Below, in pieces: positions 46,268 to 54,691 of a DNA stretch of 64,000 nucleotides; the stretch's first letter is position 1, and every line of letters starts with the position of its first letter. The translations under genes and the position numbers were made by a program. Source of the DNA: Sphaerimonospora sp050942215. GTDB taxonomy: Bacteria; Actinomycetota; Actinomycetes; Streptosporangiales; Streptosporangiaceae. The notes under the pieces are model-generated. The model saw only the letters and a program-made list of their open reading frames with translations. It was not told where the DNA came from and ran no database searches. The DNA is taken from the NCBI RefSeq assembly GCF_050942215.1, contig NZ_CP192056.1, positions 1,426,001-1,490,000 of the forward strand. Reading direction: 5' to 3'.

Positions 46268-47289
46268 CGCCGGGTTTCGGGAAGGAAGAAGTCCTGCATC
46301 TCGTCGAACTGTTCGACGCAGCGCCCGGCGCCCATCACGACCGACCGCAGCGGCTCGTCGACCAGGTGGATCGGCATGCCGATCGCCTCTCTCAGCCGGT
46401 CGGGCAGTCCGTCGAGCAGCGAGCCCCCGCCGGTGAGCACGATGCCGTTGTCCAGCAGATCGCCGGCGAGCTCGGCGGGACACTGGTCGAGCGTCGTCTG
46501 CACCGCGTCGACGAGTGTCTGGACCTGGTCCTCGATCGCCTTCCGGACCTCGGCCCGGGAGATCGTGGCCGTCTTCGGCAGCCCGGTCACCAGGTCACGG
46601 CCGCGGATCGGGACGGCGTCGTCGTCGCCCTCGGCCTCTGCCGCACCGAGGTTGATCTTGATGTGCTCGGCCGTACGCTCGCCCAGGAGCAGGGAGTGCT
46701 GCTTCTTGACGTGGTTGATGATCGCCTCGTCGAACTCGTCGCCGCCGACGCGGACCGACTTGGACACCACGACGCCGCCCATGGAGACGATCGCGACCTC
46801 CGTCGTGCCGCCGCCGATGTCCACGACCATGTTGCCGGCCGTCTCGCCGACTTTCAGCCCGGCGCCGATCGCCGCGGCCATCGGCTCCTCGATCAGCCGC
46901 ACCCGCCGGGCCCCCGCCTCGTAGGCCGCCTCCTTGACCGCGCGCTGCTCCACGCTGGTCGTGCCGCTCGGCACGGCGACGACGACGCGGGGCTTGGCGA
47001 GATAGCGGTTCGGGTGCGCCAGCTCGATGAAGTGGCGGAGCATGCGCTCGGTCGCCTCGAGATCCGCGATCACGCCGTCGCGCAGCGGACGGAGCGTGGC
47101 GACGTGGGGCGGGGTGCGCCCGATCATCTCCCGGGCCGCCGCGCCCGCGGCCATCATCTTGCCGGTGTGCAGGTTGATCGCGACCACGGAGGGCTCGTCG
47201 AGGACGACGCCCCTCTTCCGTACGTACACGAGTGTGTTCGCCGTACCGAGATCTACCGCGATGTCCCGGCCGAGGAACGCGAAACCCAT
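46264..47289 (-). CDS. mreB: rod shape-determining protein MreB (actin-like)
   Basis: 341 residues from ATG 47289; longer starts lack conserved sequence. Actin-fold motifs: phosphate 1 IAVDLGTANTLVYV, phosphate 2 MVVDIGGGTTEVAIVSMGG and adenosine GIVLTGGGSLLDGLPDRL. Length and spacing are standard. In filamentous actinomycetes MreB is used chiefly in spore-wall formation. The 220-bp gap upstream should hold the operon promoter; no motif is strong enough to call. Confidence 0.95.
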   Translation of the reverse strand: MGFAFLGRDIAVDLGTANTLVYVRKRGVVLDEPSVVAINLHTGKMMAAGAAAREMIGRTPPHVATLRPLRDGVIADLEATERMLRHFIELAHPNRYLAKPRVVVAVPSGTTSVEQRAVKEAAYEAGARRVRLIEEPMAAAIGAGLKVGETAGNMVVDIGGGTTEVAIVSMGGVVVSKSVRVGGDEFDEAIINHVKKQHSLLLGERTAEHIKINLGAAEAEGDDDAVPIRGRDLVTGLPKTATISRAEVRKAIEDQVQTLVDAVQTTLDQCPAELAGDLLDNGIVLTGGGSLLDGLPDRLREAIGMPIHLVDEPLRSVVMGAGRCVEQFDEMQDFFLPETRR

Positions 47290-47510
47290 CGCCGACCAGC
47301 TTTCAGTTGAGGAGAGCACGGCTCGCCGCTGCCCGGCGCCTGAGCCACTTAAACAGTCGCGGGTCCCCGAAAACCCCCATGATCGACGGCTGCCGATCAC
47401 CAGTAGTGTGAAGCACCGAGCGACCGAAATCAACTCGATCAGGGCTCTCCGTGACCGATTGGATACAGTCCGGCACTCCCGTCCCGATCACCGGGAGTCA
47501 GGGGCCGGGG

Positions 47511-48524
47511 TCAGCGGCCGTCGAGGAGCGGCCTGGACGGATCCCAGTGGGTGCCCTCGGCGGTGTCCTTGCGGCGGCGGGCGATGGCCGAGAGCGCTTC
47601 GAGGACGACACGGTTCCCAAGATAGGCCGTGATGTCCGCGTGATCGTACGGTGGGGCCACCTCGACGATCTCCACCCCGACGACGGGCAATTCGTAGCAG
47701 GTCCGGCGGACCGCGTCGAGAAGCTGACGGGCCGACAGGCCGCCGGGCTCGGGCGTTCCGGTGCCGGGCGCGTGGCCGGGATCGCAGACGTCGACGTCCA
47801 CCGACAGATAGACGCCGTCGCAGTCGTCGAGTGCGATGCCGTACGCCTCCGTGAGGCACTCGTCGAGGCCCCTGGCCACGATCTCGGTCATCTCGTACGA
47901 GCGCATCCGCTGACCGGCCATCCAGTCCAGGGTGTCCGGCTCCGGCCAGTAGCCGCGCAGGCCGATCTGCAGGAACCGGTCGCCGCGGATGGCGCCCGAC
48001 TCGATGAGCCGCCGCATGGGCTGTCCGTGGCCGTAGAGGTGGCCGAACTCGATGTGCCCGGTGTCGGCGTGCGCGTCGAAGTGCAGCATGGAGATCCGGC
48101 CGAACCCGTGATGGCGGGCCACTCCCGTCGCGTCGGGCAGGGCGACGGTGTGGTCTCCGCCCAGCACGATGGGGATCGCGCCGGAGGCCGCGATGCGGGC
48201 GACCGCTTCCTCGATGGCACGCAGGCTGCCCTCGACGTCGCCGGAGTACGTCTCGACGTCGCCCGCGTCCAGCACGCGCAGATCTCGCAGGGCGTCGACG
48301 CGCATCGCCAGACTGGGGCGCGATCCGTCGTGCGGCAGGTAGCAGGTCTGGCGGATGGCGTTCGGCCCGAAGCGCGCCCCCGGCCGGTGCGAGGTGCCGC
48401 CGTCGAACGGCGCCCCCAAGATGATCACATCGGCGTCCGCGTAGCCGGCGGGATCGTTCAGATCGCAGCGATCCACGCCGAGGAAGGTGATGTCGGGGCC
48501 GAACATCTGGCCGTAGCGGGTCAA
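47511..48524 (-). CDS. agmatinase/arginase family ureohydrolase
   Basis: 337 residues. TTG 48524 is preferred: GAAGGAG lies 6 bp upstream; a GTG at 48566 would add 14 residues without a site. The three Mn motifs are VLGGDHTVALP, HFDAHADTGH and VYLSVDVDVCDPGHAPGTGTPEPGG, all metal ligands intact. The family hydrolyses guanidino compounds (agmatine, guanidinobutyrate, guanidinopropionate) to urea and an amine. Length fits agmatinase or guanidinobutyrase; the exact substrate is not clear. An MFS permease follows upstream on the same strand, 120 bp away, and may import the substrate. Confidence 0.88.
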   Translation of the reverse strand: MTRYGQMFGPDITFLGVDRCDLNDPAGYADADVIILGAPFDGGTSHRPGARFGPNAIRQTCYLPHDGSRPSLAMRVDALRDLRVLDAGDVETYSGDVEGSLRAIEEAVARIAASGAIPIVLGGDHTVALPDATGVARHHGFGRISMLHFDAHADTGHIEFGHLYGHGQPMRRLIESGAIRGDRFLQIGLRGYWPEPDTLDWMAGQRMRSYEMTEIVARGLDECLTEAYGIALDDCDGVYLSVDVDVCDPGHAPGTGTPEPGGLSARQLLDAVRRTCYELPVVGVEIVEVAPPYDHADITAYLGNRVVLEALSAIARRRKDTAEGTHWDPSRPLLDGR

Positions 48525-48647
48525 CCGTACTCCTTCGGACGGCGACGGCGGCGCCTCGCAGCGCACATGACGTGCCCAGTCCTATCGCAAGTGGGGCAAA
48601 TTACGCCATTTGTCGGCCCGTACGGCTTGACCGGACAGCGTGATCAC

Positions 48648-50126
48648 TCACGCCTCCGGAGGCAGGCGAGGAGGCGTCGCGTGGTCGGGCGGCTCGCGCT
48701 CCTGGACGCTCAGCGGTGCGGCGATGTCCTCCAGCGACCGCCTGGCCGCCTCGACGCCCATGAACCACTCCACCAGCCCGGCGGCGATCATGAGTGCGGC
48801 GCCGATCGCGTAGCCGAAGACCACGTTGCCGACCATCTGGCTCTCGACCAGGCGGCCGAACAGGATCGGCCCGATGATGCCGCCGAGGCCGGTGCCCACC
48901 GCGTAGAACAGCGCGATCGCCAATGCCCGGGTCTCCATCGGGAAGATCTCGGAGACCGTCAGATAGGCCGAGCTGGCCCCGGCCGAGGCGAAGAAGAAGA
49001 CCACCATCCAGCAGACGGTGAGCGTCCCGGCCGACAGCGCCCCGCCGTTGAACAGGGCGGCCGTGCCGAGCAGCAGCAGGCCGGACAGGATGTAGCAGCC
49101 CGAGATCATCACCCGGCGGCCGATCGAGTCGAAGAACCTGCCGAGCAGCACCGGTCCGCAGAAGTTTCCGATGGCGATCGGCACGAGGTACCAGGGCGTG
49201 CCGCCGTCGGGCACCCCGAAGAACGTCGAGAGCACCAGGGCGTACGTGAAGTAGATGGAGTTGTACAGGAAAGCCTGGCCGATGAACAGCGCGAGCCCGA
49301 CGAGCGTCCGCTTGGGGTAGCGGCGCAGCAGGGCGGCCGCCACCTCGGTCAGCGGGGTGTGCCGGCGCTGGCTGATCCGGATCTCCCTGCCCGGCGGGTC
49401 GAGCCGCCGCTCCCCGATCTCCTCCTGGACCCGCTCCTCGATCCGGCGGACGATCTCCTCCGCCTCCCGTTCCCTGCAGTGGATGAACAGCCACCGGGGG
49501 CTCTCCGGCACGAGCCGCCTGACCAGCAGGATTCCGATGCCCAGCACCGCGCCCATGCCGAACAGCACCCGCCATCCGACGTCGATGGCGAGCACGCCCG
49601 GGTCGAGCATCGGGATCGCGATGGCCGCGCCGATCGCGGTGCCCAGCCAGAACGAGCCGTTCACCACGAGATCGACCGTGCCGCGCACGCGGGCCGGGAT
49701 GAGCTCGTCGATCGCCGAGTTGATCGCGGCGTACTCCCCGCCGACGCCGGCGCCGGTGAACAGGCGGCACAGGTAGAAGTACCAGGCCTCGGTCGAGAAG
49801 GCCGTGGCGACGGTCGCGACGAGATAGAGGACCAGCGTCACCAGGAAGAGCCTCTTACGCCCGAAACGGTCCGTCAGATGGCCGAAGAAGAGGGCGCCGA
49901 CGCAGGCGCCGGCGACGTAGACGCCGGCGGCGACCCCGACCTGGCTGTCGGTCAGGCCCAGCCCGCTGCGGGGGTCGGTGATCCGGGGGCCGATGACGCC
50001 GACGATCGTGACCTCGAGCCCGTCGAGGACCCACACCGTGCCGAGTCCGATCAGCACCAGCCAGTGCCAGCGGGCCCAGGGCAGGCGGTCGAGCCGGGCC
50101 GGAATATCGGTGCTAATTCGCGCCAC
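48648..50126 (-). CDS. MFS general substrate transporter
   Basis: 492 residues from GTG 50126 with AGGGGG just upstream. Twelve membrane segments; MFS signature GHLTDRFGRKRLFL after TM2 and RLFTGAGVGGEYAAINSAIDELIPARVRG in TM4, the sugar/aromatic-acid transporter type, and PESPRWL after TM6. A long charged central loop (about 210-270). It lies 124 bp upstream of the ureohydrolase in the same direction, so uptake of a guanidino compound is possible (inference). Confidence 0.88.
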   Translation of the reverse strand: MARISTDIPARLDRLPWARWHWLVLIGLGTVWVLDGLEVTIVGVIGPRITDPRSGLGLTDSQVGVAAGVYVAGACVGALFFGHLTDRFGRKRLFLVTLVLYLVATVATAFSTEAWYFYLCRLFTGAGVGGEYAAINSAIDELIPARVRGTVDLVVNGSFWLGTAIGAAIAIPMLDPGVLAIDVGWRVLFGMGAVLGIGILLVRRLVPESPRWLFIHCREREAEEIVRRIEERVQEEIGERRLDPPGREIRISQRRHTPLTEVAAALLRRYPKRTLVGLALFIGQAFLYNSIYFTYALVLSTFFGVPDGGTPWYLVPIAIGNFCGPVLLGRFFDSIGRRVMISGCYILSGLLLLGTAALFNGGALSAGTLTVCWMVVFFFASAGASSAYLTVSEIFPMETRALAIALFYAVGTGLGGIIGPILFGRLVESQMVGNVVFGYAIGAALMIAAGLVEWFMGVEAARRSLEDIAAPLSVQEREPPDHATPPRLPPEA

Positions 50127-50264
50127 ATCGCCCCCTCGCTCGTGGCCCCCCTCATTCGTGCGATATGGCGGCGTCTACCCAGAATCAGGGCTAATAGCGG
50201 CAAAAGACCGTATTGCCGAGTTATGGAGGGGGCTGAGGTGGCGGGACGGGCCCTCGGCGGCGCG

Positions 50265-50792
50265 TCAGCGCCCGCGGGGGTCCCTGGCGATCCGTTCGGT
50301 ACGGACGGAGTCCGTACTGACCCGCCCGGCGCCGGCCCGGTCAGGGGGAGAGTCGGGGGTGGCGGCCACGGGCGCGTCCTTGTGCCCGAGCTCGAACCAG
50401 ACGGAGACCCCGCCCCGGCTCGTGGAGACGCCCCATCGCACGGTGAACAGATCGACGAGGTGGACGCCGCGGCCCGGCGTCAGCTCCGGAGCGGTCCAGC
50501 AGCCGCAGGCCTGCGTGGACAACGCCACCCGGGTCCAGCCGCCGGTGGCCCGTACGGACACCGTGTAATCGGGACGGCTCGCGCAGGCGTGGGCATGGCG
50601 CAGCGACTCCGCGATCAACTCGCCGATCAGCTGGACGGCGTCGTCGCGGCAGGGGTGCCCGCCGGGCGTGCGGATCTCCTCGGTCGAGTCAAGGACGGCG
50701 GCGACGAACCGCCGGGCCTTCCCGGCCTCCGAGGGCTCCCCCGAGTAGGGCCGCGAGATCGCGATTCTCCCCGGGAGGTTGAGAATTGTCAT
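50265..50792 (-). CDS. anti-sigma-factor-like ATP-binding protein (HATPase, RsbW type)
   Basis: 175 residues. The GHKL fold is seen as DDAVQLIGELIAESLRHAHA (N-box region) and LTPGRGVHLVDLFTVRWGV (G-box). The N-box asparagine of ELVTNALRH is replaced by Ser/Glu here, so ATP binding may be impaired. The C-terminal 40 residues are polar and disordered. Such genes commonly sit beside XRE-DUF397 pairs in actinomycetes, as here (divergent, with an operator between). Confidence 0.8.
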   Translation of the reverse strand: MTILNLPGRIAISRPYSGEPSEAGKARRFVAAVLDSTEEIRTPGGHPCRDDAVQLIGELIAESLRHAHACASRPDYTVSVRATGGWTRVALSTQACGCWTAPELTPGRGVHLVDLFTVRWGVSTSRGGVSVWFELGHKDAPVAATPDSPPDRAGAGRVSTDSVRTERIARDPRGR

Positions 50793-50882
50793 CCTGTGAT
50801 AACTCCCTGTATACCCGCCTGCCTATGACCGGTCGCCGTCCGTGTCAGACTGCATTCATCCTGCACTTTGGAATTCGGCCAC

Positions 50883-50906
50883 GCAATAGTGCGAATGCAC
50901 CATTGC
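50883..50906. promoter_or_regulatory. 24-bp imperfect palindrome between ATPase and XRE genes
   Basis: Left arm GCAATAGTGC, centre GAAT, right arm GCACCATTGC, with a single mismatch. It is 31 bp before the XRE start and 90 bp before the divergent ATPase start, a typical place for XRE auto-control. Confidence 0.6.
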
Positions 50907-50937
50907 ACACTTCCTGTCGAAGGGGGTACTCGGTCTC

Positions 50938-51391
50938 ATGGGGACAGGACGAAGCCCGACGGTCAGGCTGCGCCGGCTTTCCGGCGAGTTGACGCGCCCG
51001 CGACGCGAGGCCGGATACAGCCGCGAGGAAGTGGCCCGGTGCCCGGGCGTGGCGGGTTCCGCGGTGTATCGGATCGAGACCGGGCATACCCGGCCGCAGG
51101 GCCGGACCATGCGCGAACTCCTCGACCTCTACGGGGTGACCGGCACCGAACGCGAGGCTCTTCCCGGCCTCGCCCGGGAGGCGGGCCGGCGGGGCCGGTG
51201 GCATGCCTGCCGATCCGGAGGACGCCGACGCGGTGCTGCTGGAGAACATGGGCGGCGGGCTCTGTCTGGAGAACCCGGAGCACGTCAGCGGATATGTCCA
51301 GGTCTTCGATCACCTTCGTGCCGCCGCGCTCGGCCCGGAGAAGTCCATAGAGAAGATCGAGTCGGTGGAGAAGGAGATGGCGGGAAGATGA
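50938..51391 (+). pseudogene. decayed XRE/DUF5753 regulator (internal deletion plus frameshift)
   Basis: Frame 1 from ATG 50938 encodes an XRE HTH of about 85 residues (RLRRLSGELTRPRREAGYSREEVARCPGVAGSAVYRIETGHTRPQG in pieces, LLDLYGVTGTEREALPGLAREAGRRGRWHA). After about 51200 the DUF5753 coding sense moves to another frame: PADPEDADAVLLENMGGGL, YVQVFDHLRAAALGPEKS and a stop at 51389-51391, the true C-terminus of a DUF5753 protein. Intact proteins of this type have about 280 residues, so about 120 codons of the middle are gone. The HTH frame itself stays open and runs on, in frame, into DUF397. A tail shift like this leaves an HTH without its effector domain. Confidence 0.75.
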
Positions 51392-51609
51392 GGGGAATCG
51401 AACCGGCGGACGACCCGGCCGGGGCCGCCTGGCGCAAGGCGGCCCGCTCCAACGCGGTGGGCGACCAGTGTGTCGAGGTCGCCTGGATCAGTGACGGCAT
51501 CGCCGTACGGGACTCCAAGGATCCGGAGGGCCCGAAACTGCTGTTCACCACGGGGGAGTGGGAGGCCTTCCTCGACGGCGTCAAGGGTGGGGAGTTCGAC
51601 CTGTCCTGA
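51388..51609 (+). CDS. DUF397 protein
   Basis: 73 residues from ATG 51388, overlapping the stop of the DUF5753 remnant (ATGA). The family core is WRKAARSNAVGDQCVEVAWISDGIAVRDSKDPEGPKLLFTTGEWEAFLDGVKGGEF. DUF397 proteins are small partners of XRE-DUF5753 regulators in actinobacteria, acting as toxin-antitoxin-like or developmental switches. Because the HTH frame from 50938 is open into this gene, a fused HTH-DUF397 protein of 223 residues could be made from the upstream ATG. Confidence 0.9.
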   Translation: MRGIEPADDPAGAAWRKAARSNAVGDQCVEVAWISDGIAVRDSKDPEGPKLLFTTGEWEAFLDGVKGGEFDLS

Positions 51610-51759
51610 CGTGCTGACGATGTCCTGACGTCCTCGACGTCCTGATGATCGGCCGTACGGCCCGTGCCCGGGGCGGCGGGGTGCGGGGCCGTACGGTCGC
51701 CGCGACGTCCTGCGGTTCCAGACGTGCATGGCGACCCGGTGAGGGGGCAGGAGACCGGC

Positions 51760-51918
51760 ATGCGACGTGAGAACGATCCGGACATCCAGGATGAACCGGA
51801 CTTTGAGATCGAGCCTGACTTCGCCGAGGAGCACACGCCGTCGGCGACGGATCCGCCCATCGCGCGGCCCGACGACGACAATCCCGACGAGCGGTGGGAC
51901 AAGCCGACAGAGGTCTGA
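51760..51918 (+). CDS. small acidic hypothetical protein
   Basis: 52 residues from ATG 51760 after GGGCAGGAG. Highly charged and without hydrophobic core (PDIQDEPDFEIEPDFAEEH, RPDDDNPDERWDK). Not recognised. It lies 15 bp before a DUF6158-like gene with which it is probably co-transcribed. Confidence 0.6.
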   Translation: MRRENDPDIQDEPDFEIEPDFAEEHTPSATDPPIARPDDDNPDERWDKPTEV

Positions 51919-51933
51919 GGAGGAGAACGCACG

Positions 51934-52215
51934 ATGACCACGACGGGCCCGGCGGAGAGCCCGAGTCCACAAGGAGTTTCCGCGGGCGGCGCCATGGGCG
52001 TCGACCCGCGCGTGCTCGAGGACGAGGATCTGTTCCGCGAGTTGCGCCACCTGCACGAGACACGGTCGGACGCGCTTTTCCACGGCTCCGACGACGCGCT
52101 GGAGCGGCACACCTCCCGGACGGAGGAGCTGGAGCGGGAGTATCTCGAACGGTTCCCCGATCGGCACATCGACCCCGAGCGGTTGCGCAGCGGGGCGAGG
52201 ATGCGCGGCCTGTGA
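51934..52215 (+). CDS. DUF6158-like small conserved protein
   Basis: 93 residues after GAGGAGGAGAA. A short helical protein: VDPRVLEDEDLFRELRHLHETRSDALFHGSDDALERHTSRTEELEREYLERFP, which resembles actinobacterial DUF6158 proteins. Function unknown. It overlaps or abuts the next small gene. Confidence 0.7.
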   Translation: MTTTGPAESPSPQGVSAGGAMGVDPRVLEDEDLFRELRHLHETRSDALFHGSDDALERHTSRTEELEREYLERFPDRHIDPERLRSGARMRGL

Positions 52216-52220
52216 CGACC

Positions 52221-52490
52221 ATGGGCGACCGTGACCGCGACGACCGGGCTCCGGGCGAGAGCCTGGAGGACGTCCAGGAGATGTCCGGGACCGACCTGAC
52301 CGTCTACGAGGCGGTCGCCGCGCTCAACGTGGCGGAGCGCCCGGCCACCGTCACCGAGATCACCGGGCTGGCCGGTCTGCCCGAGGAGACCGTACGGCAC
52401 AGCCTCGACGCCCTGGTCGGCGGTGGCCGCCTCGTGCCGAGCGGGGAGAGCTATCTGCTCGGGCCGCACGACTGGGGCCTCGACCGCTGA
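52221..52490 (+). CDS. small winged-helix-like protein
   Basis: 89 residues from ATG 52221 (GTG 52212 overlapping the previous stop is an alternative). The segment LTVYEAVAALNVAERPATVTEITGLAGLPEETVRHSLDALVGGGRLVPSGESYLLG has the pattern of a winged helix-turn-helix of the IclR/ArsR type. It is probably DNA- or protein-binding; role unknown. Confidence 0.65.
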   Translation: MGDRDRDDRAPGESLEDVQEMSGTDLTVYEAVAALNVAERPATVTEITGLAGLPEETVRHSLDALVGGGRLVPSGESYLLGPHDWGLDR

Positions 52491-52574
52491 CCCGTGGTGG
52501 GCGGCGAAGCCGTCCGGAGGGGAGGAGGCCGGCGGCTTCGCCACCCGCGTCAGGTGGTCAGCGGGGCGGACATC

Positions 52575-52955
52575 TCAGGAGCACGCGGCGCCGAGCTCCT
52601 GGCCGGCGGCGTTGATCTCGGAGACGAGTTCGGGCAGCTTCGCCGTGGCGGCGGCCGGGTCGGATGCGTCGATCTTGTAGTTCTTGAAGGACTCGGCCAT
52701 CTTGGTGAGGGAGCCCTTCACATCGCCGTCGGCCTTGCCGGCCAGGTCCGTCAGCTGGTTCCCGAACTCCGCCATCGCCTCGTTGAAGCCCCCGAGATCG
52801 CCGGCCGCGGCTGTGATCTTGGGGCTGAAATCGGTGAAAGCCTTGAGCGCCTCCTGGCAGGTCGCGACATTGCCGGCGGCGCCGCACGCGGCGGCGGTCA
52901 CGGCCAGCAGGGCGGACGCGCCGGCGACGGCGAGAATCTTCTTGAGGTTGTTCAT
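52575..52955 (-). CDS. small secreted lipoprotein of unknown function
   Basis: 126 residues from ATG 52955 (GGAAAGG upstream). Lipoprotein signal with Cys24 (LLAVTAAACGAAG). The mature part is helical with no recognised family: CQEALKAFTDFSPKITAAAGDLGGFNEAMAEFGNQL, then GSLTKMAESFKNY and LPELVSEINAAGQELGAACS. A perfect CebR-type box lies 148 bp upstream, so expression may follow cellulose signals. A WXG100-like helical hairpin is conceivable but unsupported. Confidence 0.75.
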   Translation of the reverse strand: MNNLKKILAVAGASALLAVTAAACGAAGNVATCQEALKAFTDFSPKITAAAGDLGGFNEAMAEFGNQLTDLAGKADGDVKGSLTKMAESFKNYKIDASDPAAATAKLPELVSEINAAGQELGAACS

Positions 52956-53102
52956 GATGCCTTTCCAGGTGATGTGCACAGACGATGTGCGACTCGCAGA
53001 ACCTAGAAAGGCGTGCTTGCAGATCGCTTACACGGGGCTTGCGCGGGGGTCGCGGCGGGATCGGGGGACACGGACGGCGTCGCTATACCAATGAAAAGTG
53101 CA

Positions 53103-53116
53103 TGGGAGCGCTCCCA
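53103..53116. promoter_or_regulatory. CebR/CelR-type operator upstream of the lipoprotein gene
   Basis: TGGGAGCGCTCCCA, the exact 14-bp consensus known for CebR of Streptomyces and CelR of Thermobifida. On the minus strand a TATAGC follows 17-18 bp downstream, so the box sits near the -35 of a promoter for the lipoprotein gene. Confidence 0.75.
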
Positions 53117-53158
53117 AATTGTGGTTTCCGGGCAAAAGTCGACCGGTCTGAAGGGAGA

Positions 53159-54691
53159 TCAGACCCCGCTCGCCTGAGCGAGAGCGTCGGCCACCTTGTC
53201 CAGTGCGAGATCCAGCTCCTGCCTCAGCAACGGGGTCAGCCGGCCTTCGCGGAACCGTACGGCGATTTTGTCGCGTACCGAGTGCACACCCGACCCGTCG
53301 GCGATCGAGTTGCGCAGCACCTGCTTGAGGTCGAGGGCGACGTCCTCGTCGACGTCGCCGGTCGCCTCGGCGCCGTCCAGCAGCAGGTTGAACCGCCTGA
53401 CGGCTTCGTCGACCGCGATCGGTCTGGCTTGGGTGGCCAGCGGGAGCGGGTCGACCTCGTGTTTCCTGGTCTGGGGGGTGCGGGAGGTGTGGGGCGTGAG
53501 AGAGGCCGAGGGTGTGCGGGTGGCGTGCGGCACCGGTCTGCGCGGCGTGGCCTCGGCCCTGGGTTCACTCCGACTGTGGGTCGGCGTCCGGGCCGGCTTC
53601 GGCGCCCCCGTGGTCGCCCGCGGGTTGGTGACGGGCTTCACCTGCGGCGTGCTCGGTGACGAGGTGGACAGCGGCGCCCCCTCGTCGGAGAGTGTCGTCT
53701 GCGCGGTGACGGAGGGAAGCGCGGCCGCCAGCGCGGCGGGGTCGTCCGTTCCCTCGGCCCCGGCCTGGTTGAGCCAGAGCACACTGGCGATCGTCAGGGC
53801 TCCGATGGCGGCCCCGGCTCCCCAGCCGGTCACGCGAGAACCACCGGTGCGGTGTCGGGCCGGCGGTGGGGTCGCCAGCGCGGCGGCCAGCGCGGCGGCG
53901 CAGGGGCGCTCCGCCGGATCGGCCGACAGGCAGCTGCGGCACAGCTCCGCCACCTCCGGGGGCAGGTCGGGCACCCCCTTGGGTGCCGGAGGCGGGCCTT
54001 CCCGCCGGGCCGCCTCGATCGCCTCCCAGGTCCGCTCCGGGTACGGCAGGGCACCCGTGAGCATCTCGAACAGCAGCACACCGAGGGCGTAGACGTCCAC
54101 AGCCGGATCCGCCGTCGTGCCCCTGAGACGCTCGGGAGCGACGTACGGCGGCGTGCCGAAATCGGCCACGAGCTGGTCGTCGGCCTCGCCGATGAAGGCG
54201 GCGATGCCGAAGTCGAGCAGCTTCGGGCCGTCGGCGGCGAGCAGCACGTTCTCCGGGGTCACGTCGCGGTGGACGATGCCCTTGTCGTGGGCGGCGGCGA
54301 GCACCTGGGCCAGTCCGGCGGTTATCGCCACGGCCTCCGGCCACGGCAGCGGCCCTTCCGCTATGCGTTCGGCCAGCGGCCGGCCCTCCAGCAGGCGCAT
54401 CACGACGTACGCTGCGAGTCTGCCGCGGTTCGTCACGGTCTCGCCGTAGTCGTACACCTCGATCGCGTCCGGGTGGATCAGCCGGGCGGTGGCCCGGGCC
54501 TCCCGGCGGATCAGTTCCCGGCCCGGGTGATCCTCGTCGAGCGAGCCGTCCATCACCTTGATCGCGACCATCCGCTGCAGGGACTGGTCGAAGGCGCGCC
54601 AGATGACCGACATCCCGCCCGTCGCGATGCGCTCCTTGAGCAGATAGCGACGGGTCAGGACGTCGCCTTCTCGAAGCTCAGGCCGATTCAC
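53159..54691 (-). CDS. membrane serine/threonine protein kinase
   Basis: 510 residues. Kinase domain 1-270: ATGGMSVIWRAFD, Lys45 (VAIKVMD), catalytic Asp143 in HRDVTPEN (the usual Lys of HRDLKPEN is Thr), Asp160 in DFGIA and GTPPYVAPERL. One membrane helix about 288-310 (GAAIGALTIASVLWLNQAG), then a Ser/Thr/Pro-rich outer linker and a C-terminal helical domain (PIAVDEAVRRFNLLLDGAEATGDVDEDV). The Lys-to-Thr change is a notable deviation, although the Asp is kept. The start lies within the last codons of the LacI gene (14-bp overlap), so it is in the LacI operon. Confidence 0.9.
   Translation of the reverse strand: MNRPELREGDVLTRRYLLKERIATGGMSVIWRAFDQSLQRMVAIKVMDGSLDEDHPGRELIRREARATARLIHPDAIEVYDYGETVTNRGRLAAYVVMRLLEGRPLAERIAEGPLPWPEAVAITAGLAQVLAAAHDKGIVHRDVTPENVLLAADGPKLLDFGIAAFIGEADDQLVADFGTPPYVAPERLRGTTADPAVDVYALGVLLFEMLTGALPYPERTWEAIEAARREGPPPAPKGVPDLPPEVAELCRSCLSADPAERPCAAALAAALATPPPARHRTGGSRVTGWGAGAAIGALTIASVLWLNQAGAEGTDDPAALAAALPSVTAQTTLSDEGAPLSTSSPSTPQVKPVTNPRATTGAPKPARTPTHSRSEPRAEATPRRPVPHATRTPSASLTPHTSRTPQTRKHEVDPLPLATQARPIAVDEAVRRFNLLLDGAEATGDVDEDVALDLKQVLRNSIADGSGVHSVRDKIAVRFREGRLTPLLRQELDLALDKVADALAQASGV

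Noticed and set aside
47451..50828. 1125-codon plus-strand frame opposite the ureohydrolase and MFS genes
   Set aside because: Low-complexity Asp/Arg/Gly translation with no domain; the minus-strand genes carry all catalytic motifs.
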